From: Planotetraspora phitsanulokensis
GTDB lineage: Bacteria > Actinomycetota > Actinomycetes > Streptosporangiales > Streptosporangiaceae
Reading direction: 5' to 3'
Length of the DNA: 64,000 nucleotides
Assembly (NCBI RefSeq): GCF_016863295.1
Contig: NZ_BOOP01000031.1
Span: 62,001 to 126,000 of the forward strand
Shown one piece after another: positions 8,551 through 16,415 of the stretch. Within the stretch, counting starts at the first letter, position 1, and each line of letters opens with the position of its first letter. A program made the translations under genes and the position numbers. The notes beneath the pieces were generated by a model that saw nothing but the letters and a program-made list of their open reading frames with translations, was not told where the DNA came from and did not search any database.

Positions 8551-9333
8551 TCAGCTCTTGGGCTGATACACGTACGGGGTGGTGGTGCTCAACTGCGCGA
8601 ACCCCAGGCGGGCGAGGATCGGAGCGCTCTGGTCGGACGCGTCGACCTGCAGGTAGCGGTAGCCGCGTTCGAGGGCGATGCGGGCGCGGTAGGCGATCAG
8701 GGCGCGGTAGATGCCACGACCGCGCCAGGCCTCGACGGTGCCGCCGCCCCACAGTCCGGCGAAGTCGGTGCCCGGAATGAACTCCGACCGCGCCGAGCTG
8801 ACCGGCACGTCGCCGGCCATGGCCACGACGGCGACGACCGTGTCGGGAGCCTCGGTGAGCTGCTCGAGGAGTTGCCGCCTGATCCTCGAGCCGTCGGTGT
8901 CGAAAGCCTGATCGTGCACGATCGCCATGAGGTCGACCCCGGCCTCGTCGGTCACCTCGCGCAGCGTGATCCCCTCGGGAGGCGCGACGGCGGTGGACAG
9001 CTCACCGGCCTCGGCGACCATCACGGCCTCCTGCGGCTCGGCGGTGAACCCGGCCGCGAGGAGCCGCTCGGGCAGGTCGTGGGGGAGGTCATGGCTGTAG
9101 AGCTTCCATTCGAATTCCAGCCCCAGCCCGGCGAAGTGTTCCACCTGTTCGGCGATCGCCGCGTCCGCGGACTCCGCGTCGAGGGCGGACCACAGGACGC
9201 CGTTCCACCCGCTCTCGCCGCCGGTCTGCCGCGTCGTCGTCTCCGTCCTGTCGACCCGGGCTCCGGGGCTGTCGGGCCGGGCGTTCCTTCGCATCTGGGT
9301 GTCGAACGTCGCCAGTACATCGTCGTTATTCAT
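8551..9333 (-). CDS. GNAT-family N-acetyltransferase
   Basis: A 260-residue protein whose C-terminal half is a GNAT acetyltransferase: GTVEAWRGRGIYRALIAYRA gives the acetyl-CoA pyrophosphate-binding motif (R/Q-x-x-G-x-G/A), followed by LQVDASDQSAPILARLGF. The N-terminal ~110 residues are a less conserved lid or degenerate first GNAT domain, including FEWKLYSHDLPHDLPERLLAAGF. ATG at 9333 is chosen over an upstream in-frame TTG (9369). Its promoter region is shared with the cupin gene on the other strand and contains one copy of the 91-bp repeat. Acceptor substrate unknown. Confidence 0.85.
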   Translation of the reverse strand: MNNDDVLATFDTQMRRNARPDSPGARVDRTETTTRQTGGESGWNGVLWSALDAESADAAIAEQVEHFAGLGLEFEWKLYSHDLPHDLPERLLAAGFTAEPQEAVMVAEAGELSTAVAPPEGITLREVTDEAGVDLMAIVHDQAFDTDGSRIRRQLLEQLTEAPDTVVAVVAMAGDVPVSSARSEFIPGTDFAGLWGGGTVEAWRGRGIYRALIAYRARIALERGYRYLQVDASDQSAPILARLGFAQLSTTTPYVYQPKS

Positions 9334-9444
9334 CCGTACATCCGAGCAGTGATGGGATGAACGGCGCAATCGGGTTTCCGAGGACGTCGTGCCGCCAAGC
9401 GGCCGTCGGTCACCTGCCGTGTGCCGCGTGGTTCATCGCTGATC

Positions 9445-9535
9445 GCGATTGCCGGTAGCGCATCTGTTCATCTCCCGAGATTTCCCTTCACGGCAGCATC
9501 TAGGCCGAAACATCCCACTCGCGGTCATGAGGCGG
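9445..9535. repeat. 91-bp regulatory element, copy A (upstream of cupin and GNAT genes)
   Basis: This stretch aligns without gaps to 11306-11396. About 56 of the first 71 positions are identical, including a 15-bp identical core, CATCTGTTCATCTCC. The rest is diverged except for a final AGGCGG. It contains the palindrome ATCTC-CC-GAGAT (9470-9481). It lies in the 336-bp gap between the GNAT gene and the cupin gene, which has no convincing gene of its own. Confidence 0.75.
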
Positions 9536-9669
9536 TCCGCAACGCCCACGCGGCCGGACCCGAGATCGCTCGGCCGGCACCCGCTCGTCTCTTCGTCGAC
9601 GAGATCTCGCCGCGCCCGCTCGAAGCGTACGGACGACCTCAGCGAATCCTCACAGGCAAGGAGAATCCC

Positions 9670-10191
9670 ATGAGTCTTCCCTTCCAGGTCCCGGGCGGGA
9701 CCGACACCCAGCACGTCAACGGCGCCATCCACGTGCCCGCGGGCGAGGGCATCACCAAGTGGGTGGTCGGCGACGTGTACACGCTCAAGATCCTCGCGGA
9801 GGAGAGCAACGGCTCGCTCGGATTCATCGAGGGCTCGATCCCGGCGGGCGCCGGGCCCGTGGCGCACATCCACACCGACGTCGACGAGGCGTTCTACCTG
9901 CTCTCCGGGGAGCTGGAGTTCCTCGACGGCGACCGCACCTTCATCGGCAGGCCGGGTGACTTCGTCTTCATTCCCCGGGGACACCGGCACCGGTTCAAAA
10001 ACGTCGGCGTGCACCCCGCCCGGATGCTCTTCCTGTTCACCCCGGGAGGCCCGGAGGGAGCCTTCGTCGAGGGCGGAGACGACCCGCGGCCCGGTGAGCA
10101 GCCGACTCTCTGGGGGCCCGAGCGGTACGCGCCGATGATGGAGCTGGCCGCACGTTACGGCTCCGTCCTCCTCCCGGAGGAGAACCTGTAG
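9670..10191 (+). CDS. Cupin-domain protein
   Basis: A 173-residue single cupin beta-barrel. The two cupin metal motifs are clear: GPVAHIHTDVDEAFYLLSGE (G-x5-H-x-H-x-E type) and PGDFVFIPRGHRHRFKN (P-G-x5-P-x-G-x2-H). So the His/His/Glu/His metal set is complete, which allows an enzymatic role (dioxygenase, isomerase) or ligand sensing. ATG at 9670 is selected for AAGGAG 6 nt upstream; an in-frame open stretch upstream is not coding-like. The upstream region carries the same 91-bp element as the LysR gene, so control by that regulator is likely. Confidence 0.88.
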   Translation: MSLPFQVPGGTDTQHVNGAIHVPAGEGITKWVVGDVYTLKILAEESNGSLGFIEGSIPAGAGPVAHIHTDVDEAFYLLSGELEFLDGDRTFIGRPGDFVFIPRGHRHRFKNVGVHPARMLFLFTPGGPEGAFVEGGDDPRPGEQPTLWGPERYAPMMELAARYGSVLLPEENL

Positions 10192-10227
10192 CGGCCGCCC
10201 CCGTTCGAGCCGTTCGACAGGACGGTT

Positions 10228-10257
10228 GCCCGGGCGCCATGAGGCGGCCGCCCGGGC
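10228..10257. terminator. Hairpin between cupin and LysR genes
   Basis: GCCCGGGCG (10228-10236) pairs perfectly with CGCCCGGGC (10249-10257) across a 12-nt loop. It lies between two convergent genes and may serve both. Confidence 0.5.
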
Positions 10258-10265
10258 CGCCGCCG

Positions 10266-11300
10266 TCACACCTGGTGCGACCGCGAGTCCACCGGCCGGC
10301 CAGATGAGCCGGCCGGCTCGTGGGCGCGTCCGGGATGGACGTGGTCCGGGTGGCCGCCGCCCGGCGCGGACGGGAGGAGAGCCCGGTCGCGGCGCTCGGC
10401 GGCGGCCGTCGTCCGGATGGCCTCGAACAGGGCGAGTGCCGCCGGGGTGAGCTCACGGTCGGCGGGGGCGGCGATCGAGGTGGCGAACACCGGCGCGTGC
10501 TCGCTGATCGAGACGAGGCACACGTCGGCAGCCTCGTCGACGACCGATGGCGGCAGGACGGCGACCGCGAGCCCGTAGTGAACGAAGTCGACGATGCTCG
10601 ACATGTCGCCGACCTCGTAGTGCACCTTGCGCTCGACGCCCGCCGCCTCGAAGGCGCGGTCGACGACGATCCTGCTGCCCCAGTTGACGGGAGAGTCGGC
10701 GAACGCCTCGTCGGCCAGCTCGTGCAGTTCGACGTCGTCGCGACCGGCGGCCCAGTGCTCACGAGGGCAGACCAGCCGCATGACCTGACTCGCGATCGGG
10801 GTGAGGGTGAGGGTGCGCGCCGCCCCGGCCGGGAGCGCGACGAAGGCCAGATCCAGGCGGCCCTCCCGCAGGTCCCGCGCATGTTCGGCGCTGGCGCCGC
10901 AGCGCAGTTCCACGTTCACGCCCGGGTATTCCTCGCGGAAGCCGGCCAGCAGCCTGGGGACGCTGACCCAGGGCGGGCGCTGGGACTGCATGACGCCGAG
11001 CCGCACCGTACCCCGCAGGCCGCCGCTCAGCTGGTCGACGACACCGCGCATGGCCTCGGCGGCGCTCAGCGTGCGCCGTGCCTCGGCGAGCAGCAGCCTG
11101 CCCGTGTCGGTCAGCTCGACCATGTGCGTGGTCCGCTCGAACAGCGTGACGCCCAGTTCGCGCTCCAGGTTGCGCACGGCGGCGGAGACCGCCGACTGGA
11201 CCAGGTGCAGCCGTTCGCCCGCGCGGGTGAAGCCGCCCTCCTCCGCCACGGCGATGAAGGCGGCCAGATGTCGTAACTCCACCCTTCCAGGGTCTATCAC
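10266..11300 (-). CDS. LysR-family transcriptional regulator
   Basis: A 344-residue LTTR. The N-terminal winged helix-turn-helix is canonical (VELRHLAAFIAVAEEGGFTR, LHLVQSAVSAAVRNLERELG, LFERTTHMVELTDTG). The periplasmic-binding-like effector domain follows from about residue 95. The C-terminal 40 residues are a low-complexity Gly/His/Pro tail. GTG at 11300 is the open-frame start; GTG at 11282 (giving the usual M-E-L-R-H-L start) is an alternative, and neither has a clear Shine-Dalgarno. The second copy of the 91-bp element begins 6 nt upstream of 11300, so autoregulation and control of the divergent 11450 operon are expected. Confidence 0.92.
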   Translation of the reverse strand: MIDPGRVELRHLAAFIAVAEEGGFTRAGERLHLVQSAVSAAVRNLERELGVTLFERTTHMVELTDTGRLLLAEARRTLSAAEAMRGVVDQLSGGLRGTVRLGVMQSQRPPWVSVPRLLAGFREEYPGVNVELRCGASAEHARDLREGRLDLAFVALPAGAARTLTLTPIASQVMRLVCPREHWAAGRDDVELHELADEAFADSPVNWGSRIVVDRAFEAAGVERKVHYEVGDMSSIVDFVHYGLAVAVLPPSVVDEAADVCLVSISEHAPVFATSIAAPADRELTPAALALFEAIRTTAAAERRDRALLPSAPGGGHPDHVHPGRAHEPAGSSGRPVDSRSHQV

Positions 11301-11305
11301 GGTCT

Positions 11306-11396
11306 GCGATTACCGATAGCTCATCTGTTCATCTCCTGAGATCTCCATCTACGACAGCATTTGAACCGAAATGTCCGAACTAGTCAGTAAAGGCGG
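11306..11396. repeat. 91-bp regulatory element, copy B (LysR / thioesterase divergent promoter)
   Basis: Ungapped partner of 9445-9535. The palindrome ATCTC-CT-GAGAT (11331-11342) and the shared CATCTGTTCATCTCC core are retained. It fills most of the gap between the LysR start and the thioesterase start, the classic place for LysR recognition and activation sites. Confidence 0.75.
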
Positions 11397-11449
11397 ATTC
11401 GATCTGACGACCGGGACGACGTGAACCTCGCATTGAACGACGAACGGGG

Positions 11450-12283
11450 ATGCATATGGGCACATTTCGGGAAGCCGTATCGGTCGTCCGGCGCGGCGAC
11501 GTCTACGAGGCCGACCTGGACCCGCAGTGGAGCGTGGGCGGGAAGCTGCACGGCGGATACCTGCTCGCGGTGATGGGCCGCGCGGTCTGCGACGGCGCGG
11601 GCGACGGTCATCCGCATCCGAGCGTGGTCAGCGGGGTATTCGCCGCCGCGCCCGTCCCGGGCCCGGCCGAGATCCACGTCGAGCCGCTGCGGACCGGGAG
11701 GAGCGCCACCCAGGTGCGGGCCCGCCTGACCCAGGACGGCTCCGTCCGGGTCGAGGCCTTGATCACGCTGGAGCGGCTGGAGGAGGCCGGCCCGTGGTGG
11801 TCGGGACTGGAGCCGGTGGACCTCCCCGAGGAGCGGTACTGCCCGCGGACCCCGCCCGTGGCGCCGGGCGGAGCCTTCCCGGTGCCGCTGATGGAGGTGG
11901 TCGAGCAGCGGCTGGACCCCGGCCGCCTCGGATTCCTGTCCGGCTCGCCGTCCCGCCGCGGCGTCATCGCGGGCTGGCACCGCCTCGCCGACGGTTCCGA
12001 CTGGGATCCGCTCTCGCTGCTCGTCGCCCTCGATCCCGTCCCGTCGGTCGGCTTCGACCTCGATCTGCCGGGCTGGGCTCCCACCATCCAGATGAGCGCC
12101 TACATCCGGCGCGTCCCCGCGCCCGGTCCGCTCCGCGTCCGCACGCAGGCCGCGGACGTCACGAACGGGCGGTTGGACGAGACCGTGTACGCCTGGGACG
12201 GTGAGGACCGCCTGGTCGGCCAGGCCACCCAGTTGGCGGCGGTCCGCATGCCGGCCTCCACTCCGGCCGCCCGAAGCCGATGA
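11450..12283 (+). CDS. Acyl-CoA thioesterase-like protein (double hot-dog)
   Basis: A 277-residue protein with the thioesterase hot-dog signature GKLHGGYLLAVMGRAV near residue 30, a second half with WDPLSLLVALDPVPSVGFDL, and PTIQMSAYIRRVPAPGPLRV near the end, as in TesB-like double hot-dog thioesterases. It would release free acids from acyl-CoA. Start uncertain: ATG 11450 or ATG 11456, both behind a weak CGGGGA. First gene of a three-gene operon (thioesterase, SDR, esterase): its stop overlaps the SDR start by ATGA. Divergent from the LysR gene, so likely its target. Confidence 0.82.
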   Translation: MHMGTFREAVSVVRRGDVYEADLDPQWSVGGKLHGGYLLAVMGRAVCDGAGDGHPHPSVVSGVFAAAPVPGPAEIHVEPLRTGRSATQVRARLTQDGSVRVEALITLERLEEAGPWWSGLEPVDLPEERYCPRTPPVAPGGAFPVPLMEVVEQRLDPGRLGFLSGSPSRRGVIAGWHRLADGSDWDPLSLLVALDPVPSVGFDLDLPGWAPTIQMSAYIRRVPAPGPLRVRTQAADVTNGRLDETVYAWDGEDRLVGQATQLAAVRMPASTPAARSR

Positions 12284-13026
12284 CCGCCATCGAGGGAGCC
12301 GCGGTGCTGGTCACCGGGGGACAGCGGGGGCTGGGCGAGGCGTTCGCCGCCGAATTCCTGAACTTCGGCGCCGCGAAGGTGTACGCCACCGCGCGCGTGC
12401 CCGCACCGGCGGGCGACGCCCGGATCGAGCCGGTCGCCCTCGACGTCACGGACGAGGCGGCGGTCGCCGCGCTGGCCCGGTGCGCACGCGACGTCTCGAT
12501 CGTGGTCAACAACGCCGGACTGCCCGCCCGGGGATCGATCATGGCCGAGCCCGTCGCGAACGTCCAGGCCGTGTTCGACACCAACGTCTTCGGCCCGTTG
12601 CGCGTCGCCCGTCACTTCGCACCGGTCCTGGCCGCCAACGGCGGCGGCGCGATGGTGAACATCCACTCCGCCCTGTCCTGGGCCGCGGGCGCGGGAGCGT
12701 ACGGCGCGTCGAAGGCGGCGCTGTGGTCGGTGACCAACGCGCTGCGCGTCGAACTGGCCAGGCACGGCACCCAGGTCCTGGGCGTCCACCTCGGCTACAC
12801 CGACACCGACATGACGAGCAGCCTCGCGGTGGTCAAGAACGACCCCCGCCAGGTCGCCCGGGACGTCCTGGTCGCCCTGAGCGAGGGGCGGACCGAGGTC
12901 CTGGCCGACGACGTGAGCCGGCGGTTCAAGGCCGCACTCTCCGGCCCCGTCGAGGGACTGTCCTGGGCAGTCGTCGACGGCGAGGTCGTCGTCGGCGACT
13001 TCCGCGCGAACCGCCGTGACACGTAG
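12280..13026 (+). CDS. Short-chain dehydrogenase/reductase
   Basis: A 248-residue classical SDR: TGGQRGLGEAFA cofactor motif, VVNNAGLPARG, and the catalytic Ser-Tyr-Lys in NIHSALSWAAGAGAYGASKA. A DTDM element after the PG-like position suits substrates with an acyl chain or a small cyclic ring. It is translationally coupled to the thioesterase through an ATGA overlap. The esterase-like pseudogene follows 54 nt later, after a short GC hairpin (13037-13052). Together with thioesterase and alpha/beta hydrolase it suggests a small catabolic or detoxification route for an ester or acyl compound. Confidence 0.9.
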   Translation: MTAIEGAAVLVTGGQRGLGEAFAAEFLNFGAAKVYATARVPAPAGDARIEPVALDVTDEAAVAALARCARDVSIVVNNAGLPARGSIMAEPVANVQAVFDTNVFGPLRVARHFAPVLAANGGGAMVNIHSALSWAAGAGAYGASKAALWSVTNALRVELARHGTQVLGVHLGYTDTDMTSSLAVVKNDPRQVARDVLVALSEGRTEVLADDVSRRFKAALSGPVEGLSWAVVDGEVVVGDFRANRRDT

Positions 13027-13080
13027 GGGCCGTCCGGCCCGCCACGGCGGGCGCATCACACCACAAGCAAGGGGCACATC

Positions 13081-14035
13081 GTGAACACCAGACACCTCGT
13101 CGACCCGCAGATGATCGCCTTCGTGGACGCCTTCCCTCCGATCGTCCTGAATCAGGAGACCCTGCCGCAGGTGCGCGTCATGGGACCGCGGCTGTTCCCT
13201 CCGGCGGCCGCCCAGGACGACCTGGTCATCCGCGAACGGCACGTGCCCGGCCCGGACGGCGCGCCGGACGTCCGCGTGATCGTCACCTCTCCGGCCGGAC
13301 GGACCGGTGCGTCCCTGCCCGCACTGGTGTGGATCCACGGCGGCGGCATGGTGTCCGGGGCCGCCGAGCAGAGCCAGGCGCTGATCAACGAGTTCGCCGG
13401 CGAACTCGGTTGCCCTGTGGTCTCCGTCGACTACCGGCTCGCCCCCGAGACCCGGCACCCGGCACCCGGGACCGCTGGAGGACTGCTACGCCGCCCTGCG
13501 ATGGCTGTACGCCGCCGCCGGCGAACTCGGCGTCGACCCGGGCCGCATCGCGGTCGTCGGTGAGAGCGCCGGCGGCGGGCTCGCCGCCTCCCTCGCCCAG
13601 CTCGTCCGGGACCGGGCGGAGATCCCGCTCCGGGCCCAGCTCCTCATCTACCCGATGCTCGACGACCGCACCGCCGCCGAGACCGACCCCAACCCCTGTA
13701 CCGGCGAGTTCGTCTGGACCCGCGAGAGCAACCACTTCGGCTGGGCGTCCCTGCTCGGCCACGAGAACGGCGGCGAGCGGATCGCCGCGTACGCGTCTCC
13801 GGCTCGCGCCGACGACGTCGGCGGCCTGGCTCCCGCCTTCATCGCCGTCGGCTCGCTCGATCTGTTCCTCGATGAGGGCGTTCGCTACGCCTACCGCCTG
13901 ATGCGCGCCGGAGTCCCGGTCGAACTCCACGTCCAGCCCGGAGCCGTGCACGGCTACATGTCCCTCGACGTCGAGGCGGGCAGGCGGCTGCGGCGTGACG
14001 CGGTCGACGCCCTTCGCGCCGCCTTCGCCGGATGA
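13081..14035 (+). pseudogene. Alpha/beta hydrolase (HSL/esterase type) broken by a frameshift
   Basis: Both halves of a ~317-residue hormone-sensitive-lipase-type esterase are present but in different frames. Frame one (from GTG 13081, AAGGGG 6 nt upstream) encodes the oxyanion-hole motif HGGGM and VVSVDYRLAPETRHPAPG. Frame two carries PLEDCYAALRWLYAAAGELG, the nucleophile elbow GESAGGG, the acid region SLDLFLDEG and the His in VHGYMS, ending at 14035. The switch happens at the GGG of 13468-13470: removing one G restores PAPGPLEDC. So the catalytic triad is intact but split. Either a recent inactivating insertion or a sequencing error; every other codon looks healthy. Confidence 0.85.
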
Positions 14036-14044
14036 CCGTCGTCT

Positions 14045-14082
14045 CTGCCCGAAGGGGACGAGGTGCTCGCCCCGAAGGGCAG
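14045..14082 (+). terminator. Long hairpin after the esterase gene
   Basis: CTGCCC-GAA-GGGG-A-CGAG (14045-14062) pairs with CTCG-CCCC-GAA-GGGCAG (14066-14082), interrupted by one symmetric internal loop and one bulge. It starts 10 nt after the stop. Confidence 0.55.
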
Positions 14083-14124
14083 GTCTGTTGACGCGCCTGA
14101 CGCGATGGCGAACGTTCGTGGGTG

Positions 14125-16320
14125 ATGGAGTTCTCTCAGGAACGACCCGTACGGCGACCGGAATCGGAGCGGCCGGTCGTTCCCCCGCGCATGGCCGTAC
14201 CCGGCCTTCTCGGTGTGCAGCGGGAGGCGGGCAACCGGGCCGCGGGTGTGCTGGTGTCCCGGCAGACGGCGGCGGAGATCTCGAAGGAGATGGACACCTT
14301 CGCCTGCGAATACCTCGGGATGACGGGCGACCTCGAGGATCTGTGGAACAAGAAGGGCAGGGATCTGCCTGCTGCGGTGAACGACCCCGTCTTCCGCGAT
14401 CTGTGGTTCAAATCCGTAAATAGCCGGAAGATGGACATCGACAACGCGTCACGCTCCTTGCGTGGCGTCTTCGAGGCCGACACGAAGAACGCCACCCGGG
14501 ACCTGGCCTCGGCCAAGAAGCGCTCGCTCGAGGATCTGGCACGCGGGCTTGCCGCGGCAGCCAAGGAGAACCGGTCACGGCCCCCAGAGCCGACGGGCGT
14601 CGAGGACCATGACAAGGCGATGAGCCGGGTGGCCGGTGAGCGCAGGCTCAACGTGCGAGATCTGATCGACACCGCCACCCTCGTGGATTTTCTGCGCAAT
14701 TGGGATGAGTTGCTGCGGTCCGTTCCGGTGGGAAGCAGGAAGCCGGACACCTTCCAGCCGTTCGGGCAGCAGCCCACCCCGCCACCGGCCGCCGGCGACC
14801 CGTTCGGCCTGATGGCGGGGCCGCGCGGCCCGGGCCCGATCCTGTTCGACCCGAGGGAGTCGCGCGAGAAGTTGCTGCAGCGCGGCGGAGAGGTGGTGAT
14901 CGACGAGACCCGCCTCGCCGTGATCGGCAAGGTCTACGCCGAATGCGCCGCGAACGAGCGGGACTTCCGGCAGCTGGCCGACGCGCTCATCAACGAGGAC
15001 GCCAACCTCGCCGCGCTGGCGCAGGCGCCGGACCCGACGCTGCTGCGTCGCGTGAGCGGCCTGAGAGGCTCGAGCGACGCCGAGGCCGGCAGCGTCATCA
15101 CCCGGGTGACCAGGGAGAACATCAAGCATCTCGACGACCTGCTGGGGAAACTGCCGACCCTGGACTGGAAGGCGCTGCGGGTCACGCACGACCTGCTGCT
15201 CAGCGGGGCGTACTCCGGCCCCTCCGGGGTGTCCTGGCAGAACCTCACCGAGAAGACCTTCATCGAGGGGTACTTCAAACGGAAGGCCGAGGCGGAACGC
15301 GCCGCCGCCGAGCGCAGGATGTACGGCGAACTCGTGCTGGGCGGGCTGTCACTGATCGCGCTGCTCAGCCCGGCCGCTCCGCTCGCGGCCGCCGTCCTGG
15401 CCACGGCCGACGTCTACGGCGCGGCGACGGCGGTCGGCGCGATCGGCGAGTCCCGCAGAGCCGACAAGCGAGCCGACGACCTGGGCGCCGCGGCCGGGGC
15501 GGGATTCGGGGACCCGGAGGAGGCCAAACGGGCGCGTAAGGAGGCCGACGATCGCAAGGCGGGTCTGGCCATGGACCTGCTCATGGCGGCGCTGCCGTTC
15601 GTGCCGGGGGCGGCCAAGGGCGTGAAGACGCTGCACTCGGAAGGCAGGTTCACCGCCTTCGCCGACGAGGCCATGGCCATGGCCCGGGCGTTGCACAAGG
15701 ATCAGCGTGGGGCCGTCCGGATCGACGTGCTGCTGACCGGCGGACTGTCGGCCGCCGTCGGCGTCCCCGCACGCAGGGAACAGGTGCTGGACCACATGGT
15801 CGGCATGATCAAGGCCGAGACCCGCCGGACGAGACCGGTCCTGGTCGCCCCGGCGCTCGCGGCCCGTCCCGGCGCCGAGCGCCTGCTCCACGCCGGCAGC
15901 TACTACGGCCTGCCCGACTATCAGCGTTGCCACCTCATCGGCCCAGGAGTGGGGTTCGACGAGTATCCGATCCTCCTCGGGCCCGGTACGGCCAACGCGT
16001 TCACCAACAACCACATCGAAGGGTTCATGCGCGGCCATCGGAAGTCGGGGAGCATCGTCGACTACACGGTCCTGTACTCCGGTTACACGGGCGAGGAGTT
16101 GCGGCCCTGGCTTCGGAGCCTCCTGGGGAAGGCCGACCCGGAGATCATCGCCCGCCTGCAGCACGACAACCTCCGCATCGAGCCCTTCCTCAAGGTGGCG
16201 ACCTACGACATCAACATCACCGACGTCGCCGGCCGGACTCGGCTGTACCGGGCGAACATCACCATCGGACTGCCCGGATCCGGCCAGGTCACCCTTCTCA
16301 AGCCGACCCTGGTCCCCTGA
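14125..16320 (+). CDS. Large toxin-like protein with possible eCIS-effector N-terminus
   Basis: A 731-residue protein I cannot assign to one named family. The first 45 residues are basic/Pro-rich and then read LLGVQREAGNRAAGVLVSRQ. The QR-x-AGN-x-A motif recurs at the N-terminus of actinobacterial proteins linked to extracellular contractile injection systems, often with DUF4157. Residues ~50-390 are largely helical and charged. Residues ~401-442 form a hydrophobic hairpin (ELVLGGLSLIALLSPAAPLA...), as in the translocation part of polymorphic toxins. The last ~135 residues start with a compact module carrying YQRCHLIGPGVGFDEYPILL (Cys602, His603) and NNHIEGFMRGH, a candidate toxin domain. No immunity gene follows. 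GTG 14122 is an alternative start. Confidence 0.6.
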   Translation: MEFSQERPVRRPESERPVVPPRMAVPGLLGVQREAGNRAAGVLVSRQTAAEISKEMDTFACEYLGMTGDLEDLWNKKGRDLPAAVNDPVFRDLWFKSVNSRKMDIDNASRSLRGVFEADTKNATRDLASAKKRSLEDLARGLAAAAKENRSRPPEPTGVEDHDKAMSRVAGERRLNVRDLIDTATLVDFLRNWDELLRSVPVGSRKPDTFQPFGQQPTPPPAAGDPFGLMAGPRGPGPILFDPRESREKLLQRGGEVVIDETRLAVIGKVYAECAANERDFRQLADALINEDANLAALAQAPDPTLLRRVSGLRGSSDAEAGSVITRVTRENIKHLDDLLGKLPTLDWKALRVTHDLLLSGAYSGPSGVSWQNLTEKTFIEGYFKRKAEAERAAAERRMYGELVLGGLSLIALLSPAAPLAAAVLATADVYGAATAVGAIGESRRADKRADDLGAAAGAGFGDPEEAKRARKEADDRKAGLAMDLLMAALPFVPGAAKGVKTLHSEGRFTAFADEAMAMARALHKDQRGAVRIDVLLTGGLSAAVGVPARREQVLDHMVGMIKAETRRTRPVLVAPALAARPGAERLLHAGSYYGLPDYQRCHLIGPGVGFDEYPILLGPGTANAFTNNHIEGFMRGHRKSGSIVDYTVLYSGYTGEELRPWLRSLLGKADPEIIARLQHDNLRIEPFLKVATYDINITDVAGRTRLYRANITIGLPGSGQVTLLKPTLVP

Positions 16321-16370
16321 CGTGCGGGGCTCTCACGGGCTCGCTGCGCCGCCATGTCCCAGACAGGCGA

Positions 16371-16398
16371 GGGCGGGCCGCCGGGTGGCGGCCCGCCC
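16371..16398. terminator. Bidirectional terminator hairpin
   Basis: GGGCGGGCCGCC (16371-16382), loop GGGT, GGCGGCCCGCCC (16387-16398): a perfect 12-bp stem between the convergent toxin-like and X-Pro peptidase genes. Confidence 0.75.
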
Positions 16399-16415
16399 TG
16401 TCGTCGGGATCGGGA

